The notes under the pieces: model-generated
Seen by the model: only the letters and a program-made list of their open reading frames with translations
What the model was told of the DNA's origin: nothing
The model's database searches: none
Shown here: positions 43,273-50,746 of the stretch, one piece after another
Position numbering within the stretch: the stretch's first letter is position 1
Layout of the letters: every line of letters begins with the position of its first letter
Translations under genes and position numbers: made by a program
DNA from: Shewanella denitrificans OS217
GTDB taxonomy: Bacteria > Pseudomonadota > Gammaproteobacteria > Enterobacterales > Shewanellaceae
DNA: 64,000 nucleotides
Direction: 5' to 3'
Assembly (NCBI RefSeq): GCF_000013765.1
Contig: NC_007954.1
Coordinates: 3,162,001-3,226,000 of the forward strand

Positions 43273-43450
43273 AGACTAAAACTTTTTAGTCTTTCGTCCT
43301 TTATGAATTACATCCTGTAATTCACCCTCCGGGCCAGCTAAAGCTGTTCAAAATTGTTCCAGACAATTTGTGTCGGACACGCTACCGTTCCGCGTGGCAC
43401 CCGAGACGGGTTTCGGCGTCCACTCATTTTATGAAACTTTTCATAAAATG
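43273..43450 (-). promoter_or_regulatory. Series of hairpins between the ops-like elements
   Basis: Four simple hairpins lie in the leader: 43425-43450 (stem CATTTTATGAA), 43351-43369 (AAATTGT), 43304-43324 (TGAATTACA, 3-base loop) and 43273-43292 (AGACTAAAA). The last two flank AAAGGACGAA. They could be pause or attenuator structures or part of a dispersed palindromic repeat. No long T run follows, so they are not classic terminators. Confidence 0.55.
43378..43391 (-). promoter_or_regulatory. ops-like element 2 (RfaH recruitment site)
   Basis: The minus strand reads GGAACGGTAGCGTG, identical to element 1 over 14 bases. It is 152 bases upstream of element 1. A 29-codon reading frame from an ATG about 45 bases before it runs through the element, but it has no ribosome site and is probably not translated. 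Confidence 0.75.
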
Positions 43451-43462
43451 GTCTGTTCCAGA

Positions 43463-43476
43463 CACGCTACCGCCCA
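43463..43476 (-). promoter_or_regulatory. ops-like element 3 (exact ops core)
   Basis: The minus strand reads TGGGCGGTAGCGTG, a perfect match to the ops core GGCGGTAGCGTG. It is the first of the three to be transcribed, 85 bases before element 2 and about 370 bases after the rfaH stop codon. RfaH binds ops in the exposed non-template strand during transcription. Confidence 0.85.
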
Positions 43477-43849
43477 TAGATTGCGGCTTCTATATTGCCC
43501 TTCGCTATGCGAAATTCTGTATTGTTTGTACTAATTTTCAATTATTTACAGCCATGAAAACTAGCAGTAAAAATTGAAGGCGAAGGATTATACCTGATCT
43601 GATAAAAAACTTATGTAGATTAATCACTCAGTTGCATAAGCCTTGTAATTAATGTTTTATTTTTGACCAGAAAATGACAAGTAATTCCCCGACCTGAAAA
43701 CCAATAAGCCATTAAATTTAAACCAATAAAATAGATATTTACGGATATTTATGAAAGTCATATCGGCTCAGCTATGGCGAATGTCTCACACCCAATTCAG
43801 TTAATCTCTATTATTACCGTAACACTTTCAATTTTTTAACTCGATTGAC
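43477..43849. other. 373-base region holding the likely promoter of the polysaccharide operon
   Basis: AT-rich DNA lies between rfaH and the first ops element. It includes many A/T runs (43620-43750). The operon promoter is probably here, but no -35/-10 pair is clear enough to place. No gene is visible. Confidence 0.4.
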
Positions 43850-44350
43850 TTATTCTTCCCCATTTGGCGCTATCTGATCTAAATTCACTTGTAAAGACTT
43901 CTGCTGCCCCATAATGGTAAACAAAACATGACAGCGTTTATCACCGTTATGCTCCTCGAAAATAGCATCCAAATCGGCGAAAGGTCCCTGGATAAAGCGC
44001 ACCCTATCGCCTTTAACAAGTTCTGGTTGAAGTTCCACTTGGTGATTACCGACCCTGTGTTTGATTTCGGCTATGATGGCATCGTTAATTGGCGTCATTA
44101 ATTCCTTGCAACCTATGATGCGGCTAGCCCCTCGAGTCGAGTGAATGGTGTTTACGCTAAATTCTGTAGGGTCAAAATGAATGAAGAGGTAATTGGGGAA
44201 CAGCGGCACTTCAACGACCTTGGTTTTTCCTCTGGCCGTTTTTTGCTCTTTAATCACAGGTAAGTAGCTTTCAACTTGCTGTAATGCCAAGTTTTGCTGG
44301 GCTCTAAGCTCGCTCTTTGGCTTACAATATAATAAATACCAAGCTTTCAT
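43850..44350 (-). CDS. rfaH: RfaH, NusG-type operon-specific antiterminator
   Basis: This 166-residue protein has an N-terminal NGN domain starting MKAWYLLYCKPKSELRAQQN with VPLFPNYLFIHFDP and HSTRGASRIIG, as in E. coli RfaH (MQSWYLLYCK, SEPLFPNYLFVEFDP, NATRGVS). The C-terminal KOW part is VKGDRVRFIQGPFADLDAIF. It binds RNA polymerase at ops sites and suppresses pausing and Rho termination in long surface-polysaccharide operons. Having rfaH directly upstream of an operon with three ops-like sites makes the regulatory pairing very likely. An 18-residue leader frame precedes it. Confidence 0.95.
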   Translation of the reverse strand: MKAWYLLYCKPKSELRAQQNLALQQVESYLPVIKEQKTARGKTKVVEVPLFPNYLFIHFDPTEFSVNTIHSTRGASRIIGCKELMTPINDAIIAEIKHRVGNHQVELQPELVKGDRVRFIQGPFADLDAIFEEHNGDKRCHVLFTIMGQQKSLQVNLDQIAPNGEE

Positions 44351-44378
44351 TCACACATTAACCTTTCTATAGGTACTA

Positions 44379-44435
44379 TTAAAAGTACACGGGACCAAAG
44401 AGGCGAATGCGAGTATCAACTTTAGTATTAGTCAT
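44379..44435 (-). CDS. Putative 18-residue leader peptide upstream of rfaH
   Basis: A short frame starts at ATG 44435 with a strong AAGGAG 7 bases upstream and encodes MTNTKVDTRIRLFGPVYF before TAA. It ends 29 bases before the rfaH start. GTACT/AGTAC arms overlapping its stop codon can form a small hairpin. The better ribosome site belongs to this frame, not to rfaH (AAAGG), so it is probably translated and may regulate rfaH. I know of no described homologue. Confidence 0.55.
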   Translation of the reverse strand: MTNTKVDTRIRLFGPVYF

Positions 44436-44496
44436 GCTGTTCACTCCTTCGCAGAATGCAAGATTCTAACAGCAGTAAGGCTTGTAGGCTAGAAAA

Positions 44497-44623
44497 TAAA
44501 GGAAGGACGACCTTCGGTCTGCTAGGACGCTGCGCTGCTAGAACCTAGGGTCTAGAAGGAGCAACGCGACGCTCTCGGCGAGCTTGCGAGCACCTAGCTG
44601 TCGCGAAGCGACACCCTGCTTTT
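44497..44623. repeat. Mosaic intergenic repeat (copy H)
   Basis: This lies between ruvX and rfaH and is nearly identical to 43093-43220. Modules are GACCTTCGGTC, GCTGCGCTGC, CTAGAACCTAGGGTCTAG, GAGCTTGCGAGC and GTCGCGAAGCGAC, ending in CTGCTTTTTC. Confidence 0.85.
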
Positions 44624-45043
44624 TCAATCATATTGATTTTCGAAATAACTCTCTATGATAAGCACTGCAGAGACGGCATCGACCTGCCCTTTAGTAAGCG
44701 CTTTGTAGCCGCCGAGTTCAAACAAGCGCGCCTTGGCATCTGCGGTGGTTAAACGCTCATCTTGGGTGAGCACTTTGACCCCAAAGCGGCCACTGATGCG
44801 ATTGGCAAACTTCTTTGCTCTTTGGGTGATATCTTGCTCTGTGCCGTCCATATTTAGCGGTAATCCGACAACCACTAAGTCCGGTTGCCATTCTTTTATT
44901 AGCTTTTCAATTTCATCCCAGTTGGGGATGCCATCTTGCGCTTTTAACGCCAATAACGGGCTGGCGCTTGCGGTTATGCTCTGCCCCACTGCGACACCTA
45001 TGCTCTTGGTGCCATAGTCAAAACCTAACACGGTTTGATTCAT
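44624..45043 (-). CDS. ruvX: Holliday junction resolvase-like RuvX (YqgF)
   Basis: This roughly 139-residue protein starts at ATG 45043 (AAGAG 6-7 bases upstream); a second ATG at 45049 is too close to that site. It has VLGFDYGTKSIGVAVGQSI, DLVVVGLPLNMDGTE and DERLTTADAKARL, the RNase-H-fold signatures of YqgF. The family is implicated in rRNA processing (16S 5' end) and recombination. It pairs with yqgE next to it, as in most gammaproteobacteria, though a mosaic repeat now separates them. Confidence 0.95.
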   Translation of the reverse strand: MNQTVLGFDYGTKSIGVAVGQSITASASPLLALKAQDGIPNWDEIEKLIKEWQPDLVVVGLPLNMDGTEQDITQRAKKFANRISGRFGVKVLTQDERLTTADAKARLFELGGYKALTKGQVDAVSAVLIIESYFENQYD

Positions 45044-45067
45044 TGTCATCTCTTAAATTATTAAATG

Positions 45068-45205
45068 ATTAGGGCGTCACTTCGTTCCTTCTAGAGTCTA
45101 GGTTCTAGGTTCTAGAGTCTAGGTTCTAGGTTCTAGCAGCGTAGCGCCCTCGAAGACCGAAGACCGAAGGTCGTCCTAGGCCCTGGCAGCGAAGCGCCCT
45201 ATGCC
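45068..45205. repeat. Mosaic intergenic repeat (copy I)
   Basis: This holds about six CTAG-type heptamers (45094-45135, in the form CTAGAGTCTAGGTTCTAGG), then GCAGCGTAGCGCCCTCG, GACCGAAGACCGAAGGTCGTCC and GCAGCGAAGCGCCC. It separates yqgE from ruvX, which are normally adjacent. Confidence 0.8.
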
Positions 45206-45206
45206 T

Positions 45207-45761
45207 CTAACAGTGACCTGTCTGGCTTGAAAGCTGCCAAATATCGAAACCTAGCTCTTTGGTGGCGAGAGTCCAAAGTTGTTCATAGTCTACATCAAAC
45301 ACCAATTCAGATGAGGCTTTAATCGTCAACCAAGTATTATCCGCAAGTTCTTGCTCTAACTGATCTTTACTCCAACCAGAATACCCTAAGGCGACCTTGA
45401 ATTGACTCGGTGCATCGGCGCTGCCAATGGCATTCAATATGTCTCTTGAGGTCGTCAAGGTGCAGTAATCGCTGACAGCTTCACTGTTGGTCCAAACTTT
45501 TTCTGGGCTGTGCAGTACAAACCCCCTGTCCGGCAGCACAGGACCACCTATCAAGACTTGCGCGTCATCACTAAGGTTAGCTTCGGCATCTAAGTCCATT
45601 TGTATCAATAAGGCTTCGACACTCAAACCAATGGGCCGATTAATGACTATGCCCATGGCGCCCTTCTCATCGTGCTCACACACATAAATGACAGTCCGCT
45701 CGAAAAACGAACCATCTAAAGAAGGCATAGCGATAAGCAAGTGATTTTTCAGGCTGTCCAT
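45207..45761 (-). CDS. yqgE: YqgE/AlgH family protein
   Basis: This 184-residue protein has SLKNHLLIAMPSLDGSFFER, ICEHDEKGAMGIVINRPI-like wording in its first third, LIGGPVLPDRGFVLH and ALGYSGWSKDQLEQELADN. These are the DUF179 signatures. Function is not well established; a homologue (AlgH) affects alginate regulation in Pseudomonas. AGGA lies 9 bases before the start. Confidence 0.95.
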   Translation of the reverse strand: MDSLKNHLLIAMPSLDGSFFERTVIYVCEHDEKGAMGIVINRPIGLSVEALLIQMDLDAEANLSDDAQVLIGGPVLPDRGFVLHSPEKVWTNSEAVSDYCTLTTSRDILNAIGSADAPSQFKVALGYSGWSKDQLEQELADNTWLTIKASSELVFDVDYEQLWTLATKELGFDIWQLSSQTGHC

Positions 45762-45785
45762 TTTATGTCCTATTACGGCGAGGGG

Positions 45786-46115
45786 CTAGCCGCCGGCTAG
45801 TTTGACCTTGTAATCCATTTTTTCAAGCAAAGTTTTAAGCTGCTCACGGTTATCAGTTTGCACTTCGATACTAAAGTCCTTCACAGTTCCGCCACAGCCA
45901 CACTGCTTTTTAAGTTTTTGCGCTAAGGCTTTAAGATCTTTTTCATCTAGCCCTAAGCCTTTGATCACACTGACACCTTTCCCCTTACGTCCTTTAGCAT
46001 CCTTATGAATGCGCACGATACCATCGCCTTGGGGCGGCTCTTGTGAGACTTGTTCAGGATTAATCCGGCCAGAATCTGTGCTGTAGACTAATGAAACATT
46101 CGGGTCCACTCTCAT
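45786..46115 (-). CDS. yciH: SUI1/eIF1-like translation factor YciH
   Basis: This roughly 109-residue protein starts at ATG 46115; the longer frame to 46151 adds a basic N-terminus not seen in the family. The SUI1 domain is at the C-terminal half with GKGVSVIKGLGLDEKDLKAL, KKQCGCGGTVKDFSIEVQTD and LEKMDYKVKLAGG. YciH can discriminate non-canonical initiation in E. coli. It is a single gene with its own promoter region upstream. Confidence 0.93.
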   Translation of the reverse strand: MRVDPNVSLVYSTDSGRINPEQVSQEPPQGDGIVRIHKDAKGRKGKGVSVIKGLGLDEKDLKALAQKLKKQCGCGGTVKDFSIEVQTDNREQLKTLLEKMDYKVKLAGG

Positions 46116-46451
46116 ATCAACATCTCTTTTGCTCTTGTATTGTCTTTGCATATCCTTTCGTGAAGAACATACACCTATCAGTCATCTTACTATACCCAAG
46201 TCGTTACTTGAGGATAAATACTATCAAACCTGTACCCGTCATGGTCAACTAAAAATGGCTCCTGTTTTCAACCTTGAACCTTAACGGATTAATTATCTTA
46301 GCTGACTCTATCGCAGCTTGAAAATTAAGACTATATTAACAGTAAGTTAAGCACTCGGCTTTTGAAAGATTGAAACCCTTAACACCCAGTTGAACTTTTA
46401 AACTGCAAAAGCCTCTACAAGAGTATCTATGAGTCATATTTTGGAGCCGTT
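46116..46451. other. 336-base region between divergent yciH and DUF4136 genes
   Basis: This must hold promoters for yciH (minus) and the DUF4136 lipoprotein (plus). I see AT-rich stretches near 46315-46345 but no clear operator, repeat or RNA element. No gene found. Confidence 0.4.
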
Positions 46452-47009
46452 ATGAGAATTCTTTTAATCGCCGCAGCCCTGTTCAGCTTGGCGGCATGTA
46501 GCACACTTTCAACCAGTTACGATTACGATCCTGAGGTTAGCTTTGCCCAATACAAACATTATGCATGGGTAGAAAAGAAGACAGATCAAAGTGGTTATCA
46601 TTTAGATGGACTCATGGATCAAAGGGTCAAGGCGGCTGTCGCCAATGAATTAGCCTTAAAAGGTTTTAGCCAAGTGGCGGCCTTGGATGCAGATGTGTTA
46701 GTGAACTATCTCACCAAGATTGATAAAAAGATCGATGTTGATACTTTCAGCACAGATTTTGGTTATAACCCGTTTTATGGCCCACGTTGGGGCGTTGCAG
46801 GCAGTGTGCATACGCAAACTGTGGTCAGAGAATATGAAGTCGGCACCTTGATTGTGGATTTAATTGACAATAAAACCGGCAAGCTTGTCTGGCGTGGTAC
46901 TGTCGCTGACATGATAAAGGATAGAGACACACCCCAAGAAAAAATCGCCAATATTAATCTGGCCATTAGCGCCATGATGAAAAACTACCCACCAAAAGCG
47001 TCAAAATAA
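46452..47009 (+). CDS. DUF4136 lipoprotein
   Basis: This 185-residue protein has a lipoprotein signal MRILLIAAALFSLAACSTLS (lipobox LAAC, Cys16), then a DUF4136 fold with FAQYKHYAWVEKKTDQSG, LDADVLVNYLTKIDKKIDV and LIVDLIDNKTGKLVWRGTVA. It probably sits at the outer membrane. Function unknown. GGAG lies a few bases before the start. Confidence 0.9.
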   Translation: MRILLIAAALFSLAACSTLSTSYDYDPEVSFAQYKHYAWVEKKTDQSGYHLDGLMDQRVKAAVANELALKGFSQVAALDADVLVNYLTKIDKKIDVDTFSTDFGYNPFYGPRWGVAGSVHTQTVVREYEVGTLIVDLIDNKTGKLVWRGTVADMIKDRDTPQEKIANINLAISAMMKNYPPKASK

Positions 47010-47040
47010 TCAGTTATTTCCCTACCTTCTAGCTTGTCTG

Positions 47041-47556
47041 TCATTTCATGGCAGACAAGCGATAGACGTCGATATTCACCTGCAGCGTTAACACTTGTTG
47101 GCATCTTAAATAGTGAAACTTAAGCTTGTTCAGTAGCGTTATGCTAGCGGCGTTATCGGATTGCACTATGGCAAGCAAGGACGATAAACCATGCTCCTCG
47201 GCGGCATAATCAATAACCGCTGCGCAGGCTTCATAAGCAAAACCTTGACCAAAATATGCCTCGGCAAAGCCATAGCCTAAGTCCACCTGTTCAAGGGTGT
47301 CACGCTTGACTAAGCCGCACGTCCCGACTGGAGTTAAATCCTCTTTTCGCTCAACCAAATACAGCCCAAAGCCCAAGTTCTGGTATGACGGTATTAGCCG
47401 AGTAGTAATGTAGGCGAGTGCATCCGCTTCAGAGTGGATGCCCCTGTCTCCAATATAATTTAAAAATCCAGGGCTCTGATATAACGCCAGTACGAAGGCC
47501 TTATCATCGGCAGTAAAATGCCGTAGATTCAATCTCTCAGTTTGTAGCACTATCAT
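47041..47556 (-). CDS. GNAT family N-acetyltransferase
   Basis: This 171-residue protein has TERLNLRHFTADDKAFVLAL, GFGLYLVERKEDLTPVGTCG and LGYGFAEAYFGQGFAYEACA. The latter contains the acetyl-CoA loop equivalent to motif A, as in RimJ/RimL-like acetyltransferases. Substrate unknown. It starts one base inside the hemH stop (TAATG), so it is co-translated with ferrochelatase. Confidence 0.88.
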   Translation of the reverse strand: MIVLQTERLNLRHFTADDKAFVLALYQSPGFLNYIGDRGIHSEADALAYITTRLIPSYQNLGFGLYLVERKEDLTPVGTCGLVKRDTLEQVDLGYGFAEAYFGQGFAYEACAAVIDYAAEEHGLSSLLAIVQSDNAASITLLNKLKFHYLRCQQVLTLQVNIDVYRLSAMK

Positions 47557-48602
47557 TAAAGATATGGCTTAACTAAATTGGCCATCATCACTATATGATC
47601 GTCATTATCATTTAAAGCACTGATGTAGCGAAACGACTCTCCACCAGCATGAATAAAGACTTCTCGGTTTTCCTGCTCTATTTCCTCTAAAGTTTCTAAA
47701 CAGTCGGCACTGAATGCTGGGCATGCTACCGCAATCTTGCGCACCCCTTCAGAAGCCAGCGCCTCCAAGGTCACATCAGTGTAAGGTTGTAACCATTTAG
47801 CCTTACCAAAGCGGGATTGAAAGCTTGTGACAACAAAATCACTGTCAAACACTAACCCTTGCTGCTGCATTTTCTCTATCACAAGCCGCGTGGTCTTCAT
47901 GCAGAAGCAGTAATATGGATCGCCTAAATGCAGATTTCGCTCAGGCATGCCGTGGTAGCTCAGCAGTAAACGTTCCGGCATCCCATTGGTGTCAAAATCG
48001 GCCTTAATAGAGGCAAACAAGGCAGAGATGTAGTCATCATTATCGTGATAAGTATGAATAAAGTGCAATGAGGGCAAATAGCGCCACTGGCTTAGTGTCT
48101 TAGCAATAGCATCGAATGCAGAAGCCGTGGTGGGCGCGGCATATTGTGGATACAAGGGCAGCACCACTAGGTTATCTATGCCTGCTTGGTGCATCTGGAG
48201 CATGGTTTGCTGCACCGATGGCGAGCCATAACGCATGGCTAAATGCACACTCACGGCTTGACCATTTTTATCTGTTAGCTGCTGCTCATCAAGGTAACCT
48301 TGTAATTTAGCTTGTTGACGCTCACTGATGGCCAATAAAGGAGAGCCAGCCTCAGTCCAGATCCCCTTATACAAGGCCGCAGACTTTGCCGGACGAATGC
48401 GCAAAATAATGCCATGAAGGATAAGCAGCCACAACAGCCTAGGGATTTCCACTACCCTAGGGTCACTTAGAAATTCGGCTAAATATCGTCTCACGGCACT
48501 GGTTGTCGGTGCATCGGGCGTACCTAAATTCATCAATAAGACGCCTGTCTTGTTTCTTTTTGTATGGCCCATTGCTTTTGATAAACCGCTTACGTTAGCC
48601 AA
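47556..48602 (-). CDS. hemH: Ferrochelatase
   Basis: This 348-residue protein has KTGVLLMNLGTPDAPTTSAV, RRYLAEFLSDPRVVEIPRLL, LLLSYHGMPERNLHLGDPYY (catalytic His) and SFQSRFGKAKWLQPYTD. CPAFSADCLETLEEIEQENR near the C-terminus carries conserved cysteines and glutamates. It inserts iron into protoporphyrin IX, the last step of haem synthesis. Length is typical. Confidence 0.95.
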   Translation of the reverse strand: MANVSGLSKAMGHTKRNKTGVLLMNLGTPDAPTTSAVRRYLAEFLSDPRVVEIPRLLWLLILHGIILRIRPAKSAALYKGIWTEAGSPLLAISERQQAKLQGYLDEQQLTDKNGQAVSVHLAMRYGSPSVQQTMLQMHQAGIDNLVVLPLYPQYAAPTTASAFDAIAKTLSQWRYLPSLHFIHTYHDNDDYISALFASIKADFDTNGMPERLLLSYHGMPERNLHLGDPYYCFCMKTTRLVIEKMQQQGLVFDSDFVVTSFQSRFGKAKWLQPYTDVTLEALASEGVRKIAVACPAFSADCLETLEEIEQENREVFIHAGGESFRYISALNDNDDHIVMMANLVKPYL

Positions 48603-48681
48603 AATAGTCTCCAGAAGTTAATTTTTAATAAAAGATGTGATACGTACAATTAAAGGATCTAGATCTCTGCGGCTGTCATTT

Positions 48682-49356
48682 TTATTGAACCACTCTTTGG
48701 GAATGAACGCCTTGCTGTTTAAGCAATGTCTCTATGGCTTGAGTTAACTTACTGCCGCTAGGTTTTACCCTTGAGTTAAACTGCTGCACCTGTTGGCCAT
48801 CTGGGCTAACAAGGTATTTATAAAAATTCCATTTGGGTGAAGCGCTTTTGGCGGTTAAGTGTTGAAATACCGAATTGGCATCCTGGCCTCTCACAGGGGA
48901 AGTCGCCAGCATGGTAAAACTCACCCCATAGTTGATAAAACAGACAGCAGCCGTCTTTGCTTCATCGTTTTCTTCCTGGAAGAAATCATCCGATGGAAAG
49001 CCAATGACCACCAAGCCTTGAGCTTGATACTTTTTGTGTAAGGCCTCGAGTGCCTTAAATTGCGGGGTAAAACCACAATTGCTGGCGGTATTGACTATTA
49101 ATACCGCTTTCGCTTGAGTGAGTTCACACAGGTCTATGATGTTTTCTGAATGCAGCTTTCTGGCTTTCACCCTTAAATATTCTGGGCAGATTGCCTGTGG
49201 TGAGGCTGTCATTTCAGCGTTGGATTGGATGGGGTCATGCCCGTGAGCTGAAACACTCATGGCCAATGTTACTCCAATCAATCCAGCAGCACAGAGTAAG
49301 TCTCGAGCGGAAAAAGACGTTAATTTATTTATTATTTTCATTTTTTTATTAGTCAT
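48682..49356 (-). CDS. Exported glutathione peroxidase-like protein
   Basis: This 224-residue protein has a signal-like N-terminus (hydrophobic about 22-36, AMSVSA cut) followed by the glutathione peroxidase fold. The catalytic cysteine is in LIVNTASNCGFTPQFKALEA, and SPKWNFYKYLV carries the Trp-Asn motif. A Gln is replaced in GFPSDDFFQEEN where most members have PCNQFGGQEP, which is unusual. Likely a periplasmic thiol peroxidase. Confidence 0.85.
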   Translation of the reverse strand: MTNKKMKIINKLTSFSARDLLCAAGLIGVTLAMSVSAHGHDPIQSNAEMTASPQAICPEYLRVKARKLHSENIIDLCELTQAKAVLIVNTASNCGFTPQFKALEALHKKYQAQGLVVIGFPSDDFFQEENDEAKTAAVCFINYGVSFTMLATSPVRGQDANSVFQHLTAKSASPKWNFYKYLVSPDGQQVQQFNSRVKPSGSKLTQAIETLLKQQGVHSQRVVQ

Positions 49357-49546
49357 CTTGTTGCCTTCTCAAGCCCTAACTTGGGGGCCTACTTGATTCT
49401 CTAGAGTGAGTCCCTAGATTGAGGTCTCTAAATTTGGGCCAAAATTTTTAAAGCAAGAAAGATAATATCATATTGATAGCAAAGAATAACGCCACTGTTA
49501 TTTCATCATTTTATTAGGCATATCTAATCACTATCCCATAAAAAGC

Positions 49547-49575
49547 AAAAAGACCATGATAAATGGTCTTTTACA
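49547..49575 (-). terminator. Terminator downstream of pilU
   Basis: AAAAGACCAT and ATGGTCTTTT form a 10-bp stem around a 5-base loop (49548-49572), with A and T runs on both sides. It lies 50 bases past the pilU stop and could work in both directions. Confidence 0.75.
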
Positions 49576-49622
49576 AATGCGACAAAATGACCAACAGCCC
49601 AAACAAACCGCTGAGTTAGTGA

Positions 49623-50735
49623 TTAATCCATATTTAAGGTCACACCATCCATTAAGCCACTGCCACCGGTTTCATTATTTTGCAGTTTAATCATCAAGCG
49701 TAAATCGTTAGGAGAATCTGCATGGTGTAAAGCATCGGCATAACTAATTTCACCCTCGGCGTAGAGTTTAAGTAAGGCCTGATCGAAGGTCTGCATGCCT
49801 TGCTCGTTTGACTTTGCCATGGTTTCTTTAAGTAAGTGCAGCTCATTCTTCGCGATAATGCTGGACACCCTAGGGGTGTTGATCAGCACTTCGATCGCGG
49901 CGCGACGTCCGCTACCGTCAGATTTTGCCACTAACTGCTGCGCTACTATGCCCCTTAGGTTCAGTGACAAATCGAACAGCAATTGATGATGCTTACTTTC
50001 TGGTACCAAGTGCATGATGCGATCGAGCGCCTGGTTGGCATTGTTTGCGTGCAAGGTTGCCATACACAGGTGACCAGTTTCAGCGAACGACAGTGCAAAC
50101 TCCATGGTTTCTTGGCTGCGAATTTCACCAATTAAAATCACATCAGGGGCTTGACGGAGCGAGCTTTTAAGCGCCGCATCAAAAGATTCTGTATCTATGC
50201 CCACCTCTCGCTGGGTGATGATGCTGCGTCTATGATCGTGGACAAATTCCACCGGATCTTCGATGGTTAATATATGCCCCCTTGAATGGGCGTTACGATA
50301 GCCCACTAACGCTGCAAGTGATGTCGACTTACCCGTACCCGTACCGCCCACCATGATGATAAGGCCGCGTTTACTCATGACTAAATCTTTTAAAATTGGC
50401 GGTAATTTTAAGTCATCCACCTCAGGGATTTTTGTCTCGATGCGGCGCATCACGCAGCCTGCAGATTCTCGCTGCCAAAAGGCGCTAACACGAAATCGAC
50501 CTAATTCTTTTTCTGCAAAGGCAAAGTTACACTCACTGGTGTCGTGAAACTCTTTTTTCTGTACATCCGTCATCAAGGCTTCGACAAAGGCCAGTGACTG
50601 CGCCGGATTCAAGCTTTCTTCGGTTAATTGGCGTAGTTCACCATCGATTTTCGCGCTTGGTGGAAAACCTGCGGTAATGAAGAGATCCGAGGCTTTGCGC
50701 TCCACCATGACTTTTAAAAAAGGAATAACATCCAT
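49623..50735 (-). CDS. pilU: Type IV pilus retraction ATPase PilU
   Basis: This 370-residue protein has the N-terminal PAS-like domain start FLKVMVERKASDLFITAGFP and Walker A IIMVGGTGTGKSTSLAALVG. It also has the Asp box region ILTIEDPVEFVHDHRRSIIT, HLCMATLHANNANQALDRIM and the AIRNLI-type stretch RVSSIIAKNEL. It is the accessory retraction motor that works with PilT. It is 11 bases downstream of pilT and followed by a terminator. Confidence 0.95.
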   Translation of the reverse strand: MDVIPFLKVMVERKASDLFITAGFPPSAKIDGELRQLTEESLNPAQSLAFVEALMTDVQKKEFHDTSECNFAFAEKELGRFRVSAFWQRESAGCVMRRIETKIPEVDDLKLPPILKDLVMSKRGLIIMVGGTGTGKSTSLAALVGYRNAHSRGHILTIEDPVEFVHDHRRSIITQREVGIDTESFDAALKSSLRQAPDVILIGEIRSQETMEFALSFAETGHLCMATLHANNANQALDRIMHLVPESKHHQLLFDLSLNLRGIVAQQLVAKSDGSGRRAAIEVLINTPRVSSIIAKNELHLLKETMAKSNEQGMQTFDQALLKLYAEGEISYADALHHADSPNDLRLMIKLQNNETGGSGLMDGVTLNMD

Positions 50736-50746
50736 GGGGCTTTTCC

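Noticed and set aside
43340..43430. 29-codon frame in the leader through ops element 2
   Set aside because: No Shine-Dalgarno sequence before its ATG and the reading is set by repeat-like palindromes.
43368..43577. 69-codon plus-strand frame across the ops region
   Set aside because: It runs opposite to the operon through ops sites and hairpins and has no ribosome site.
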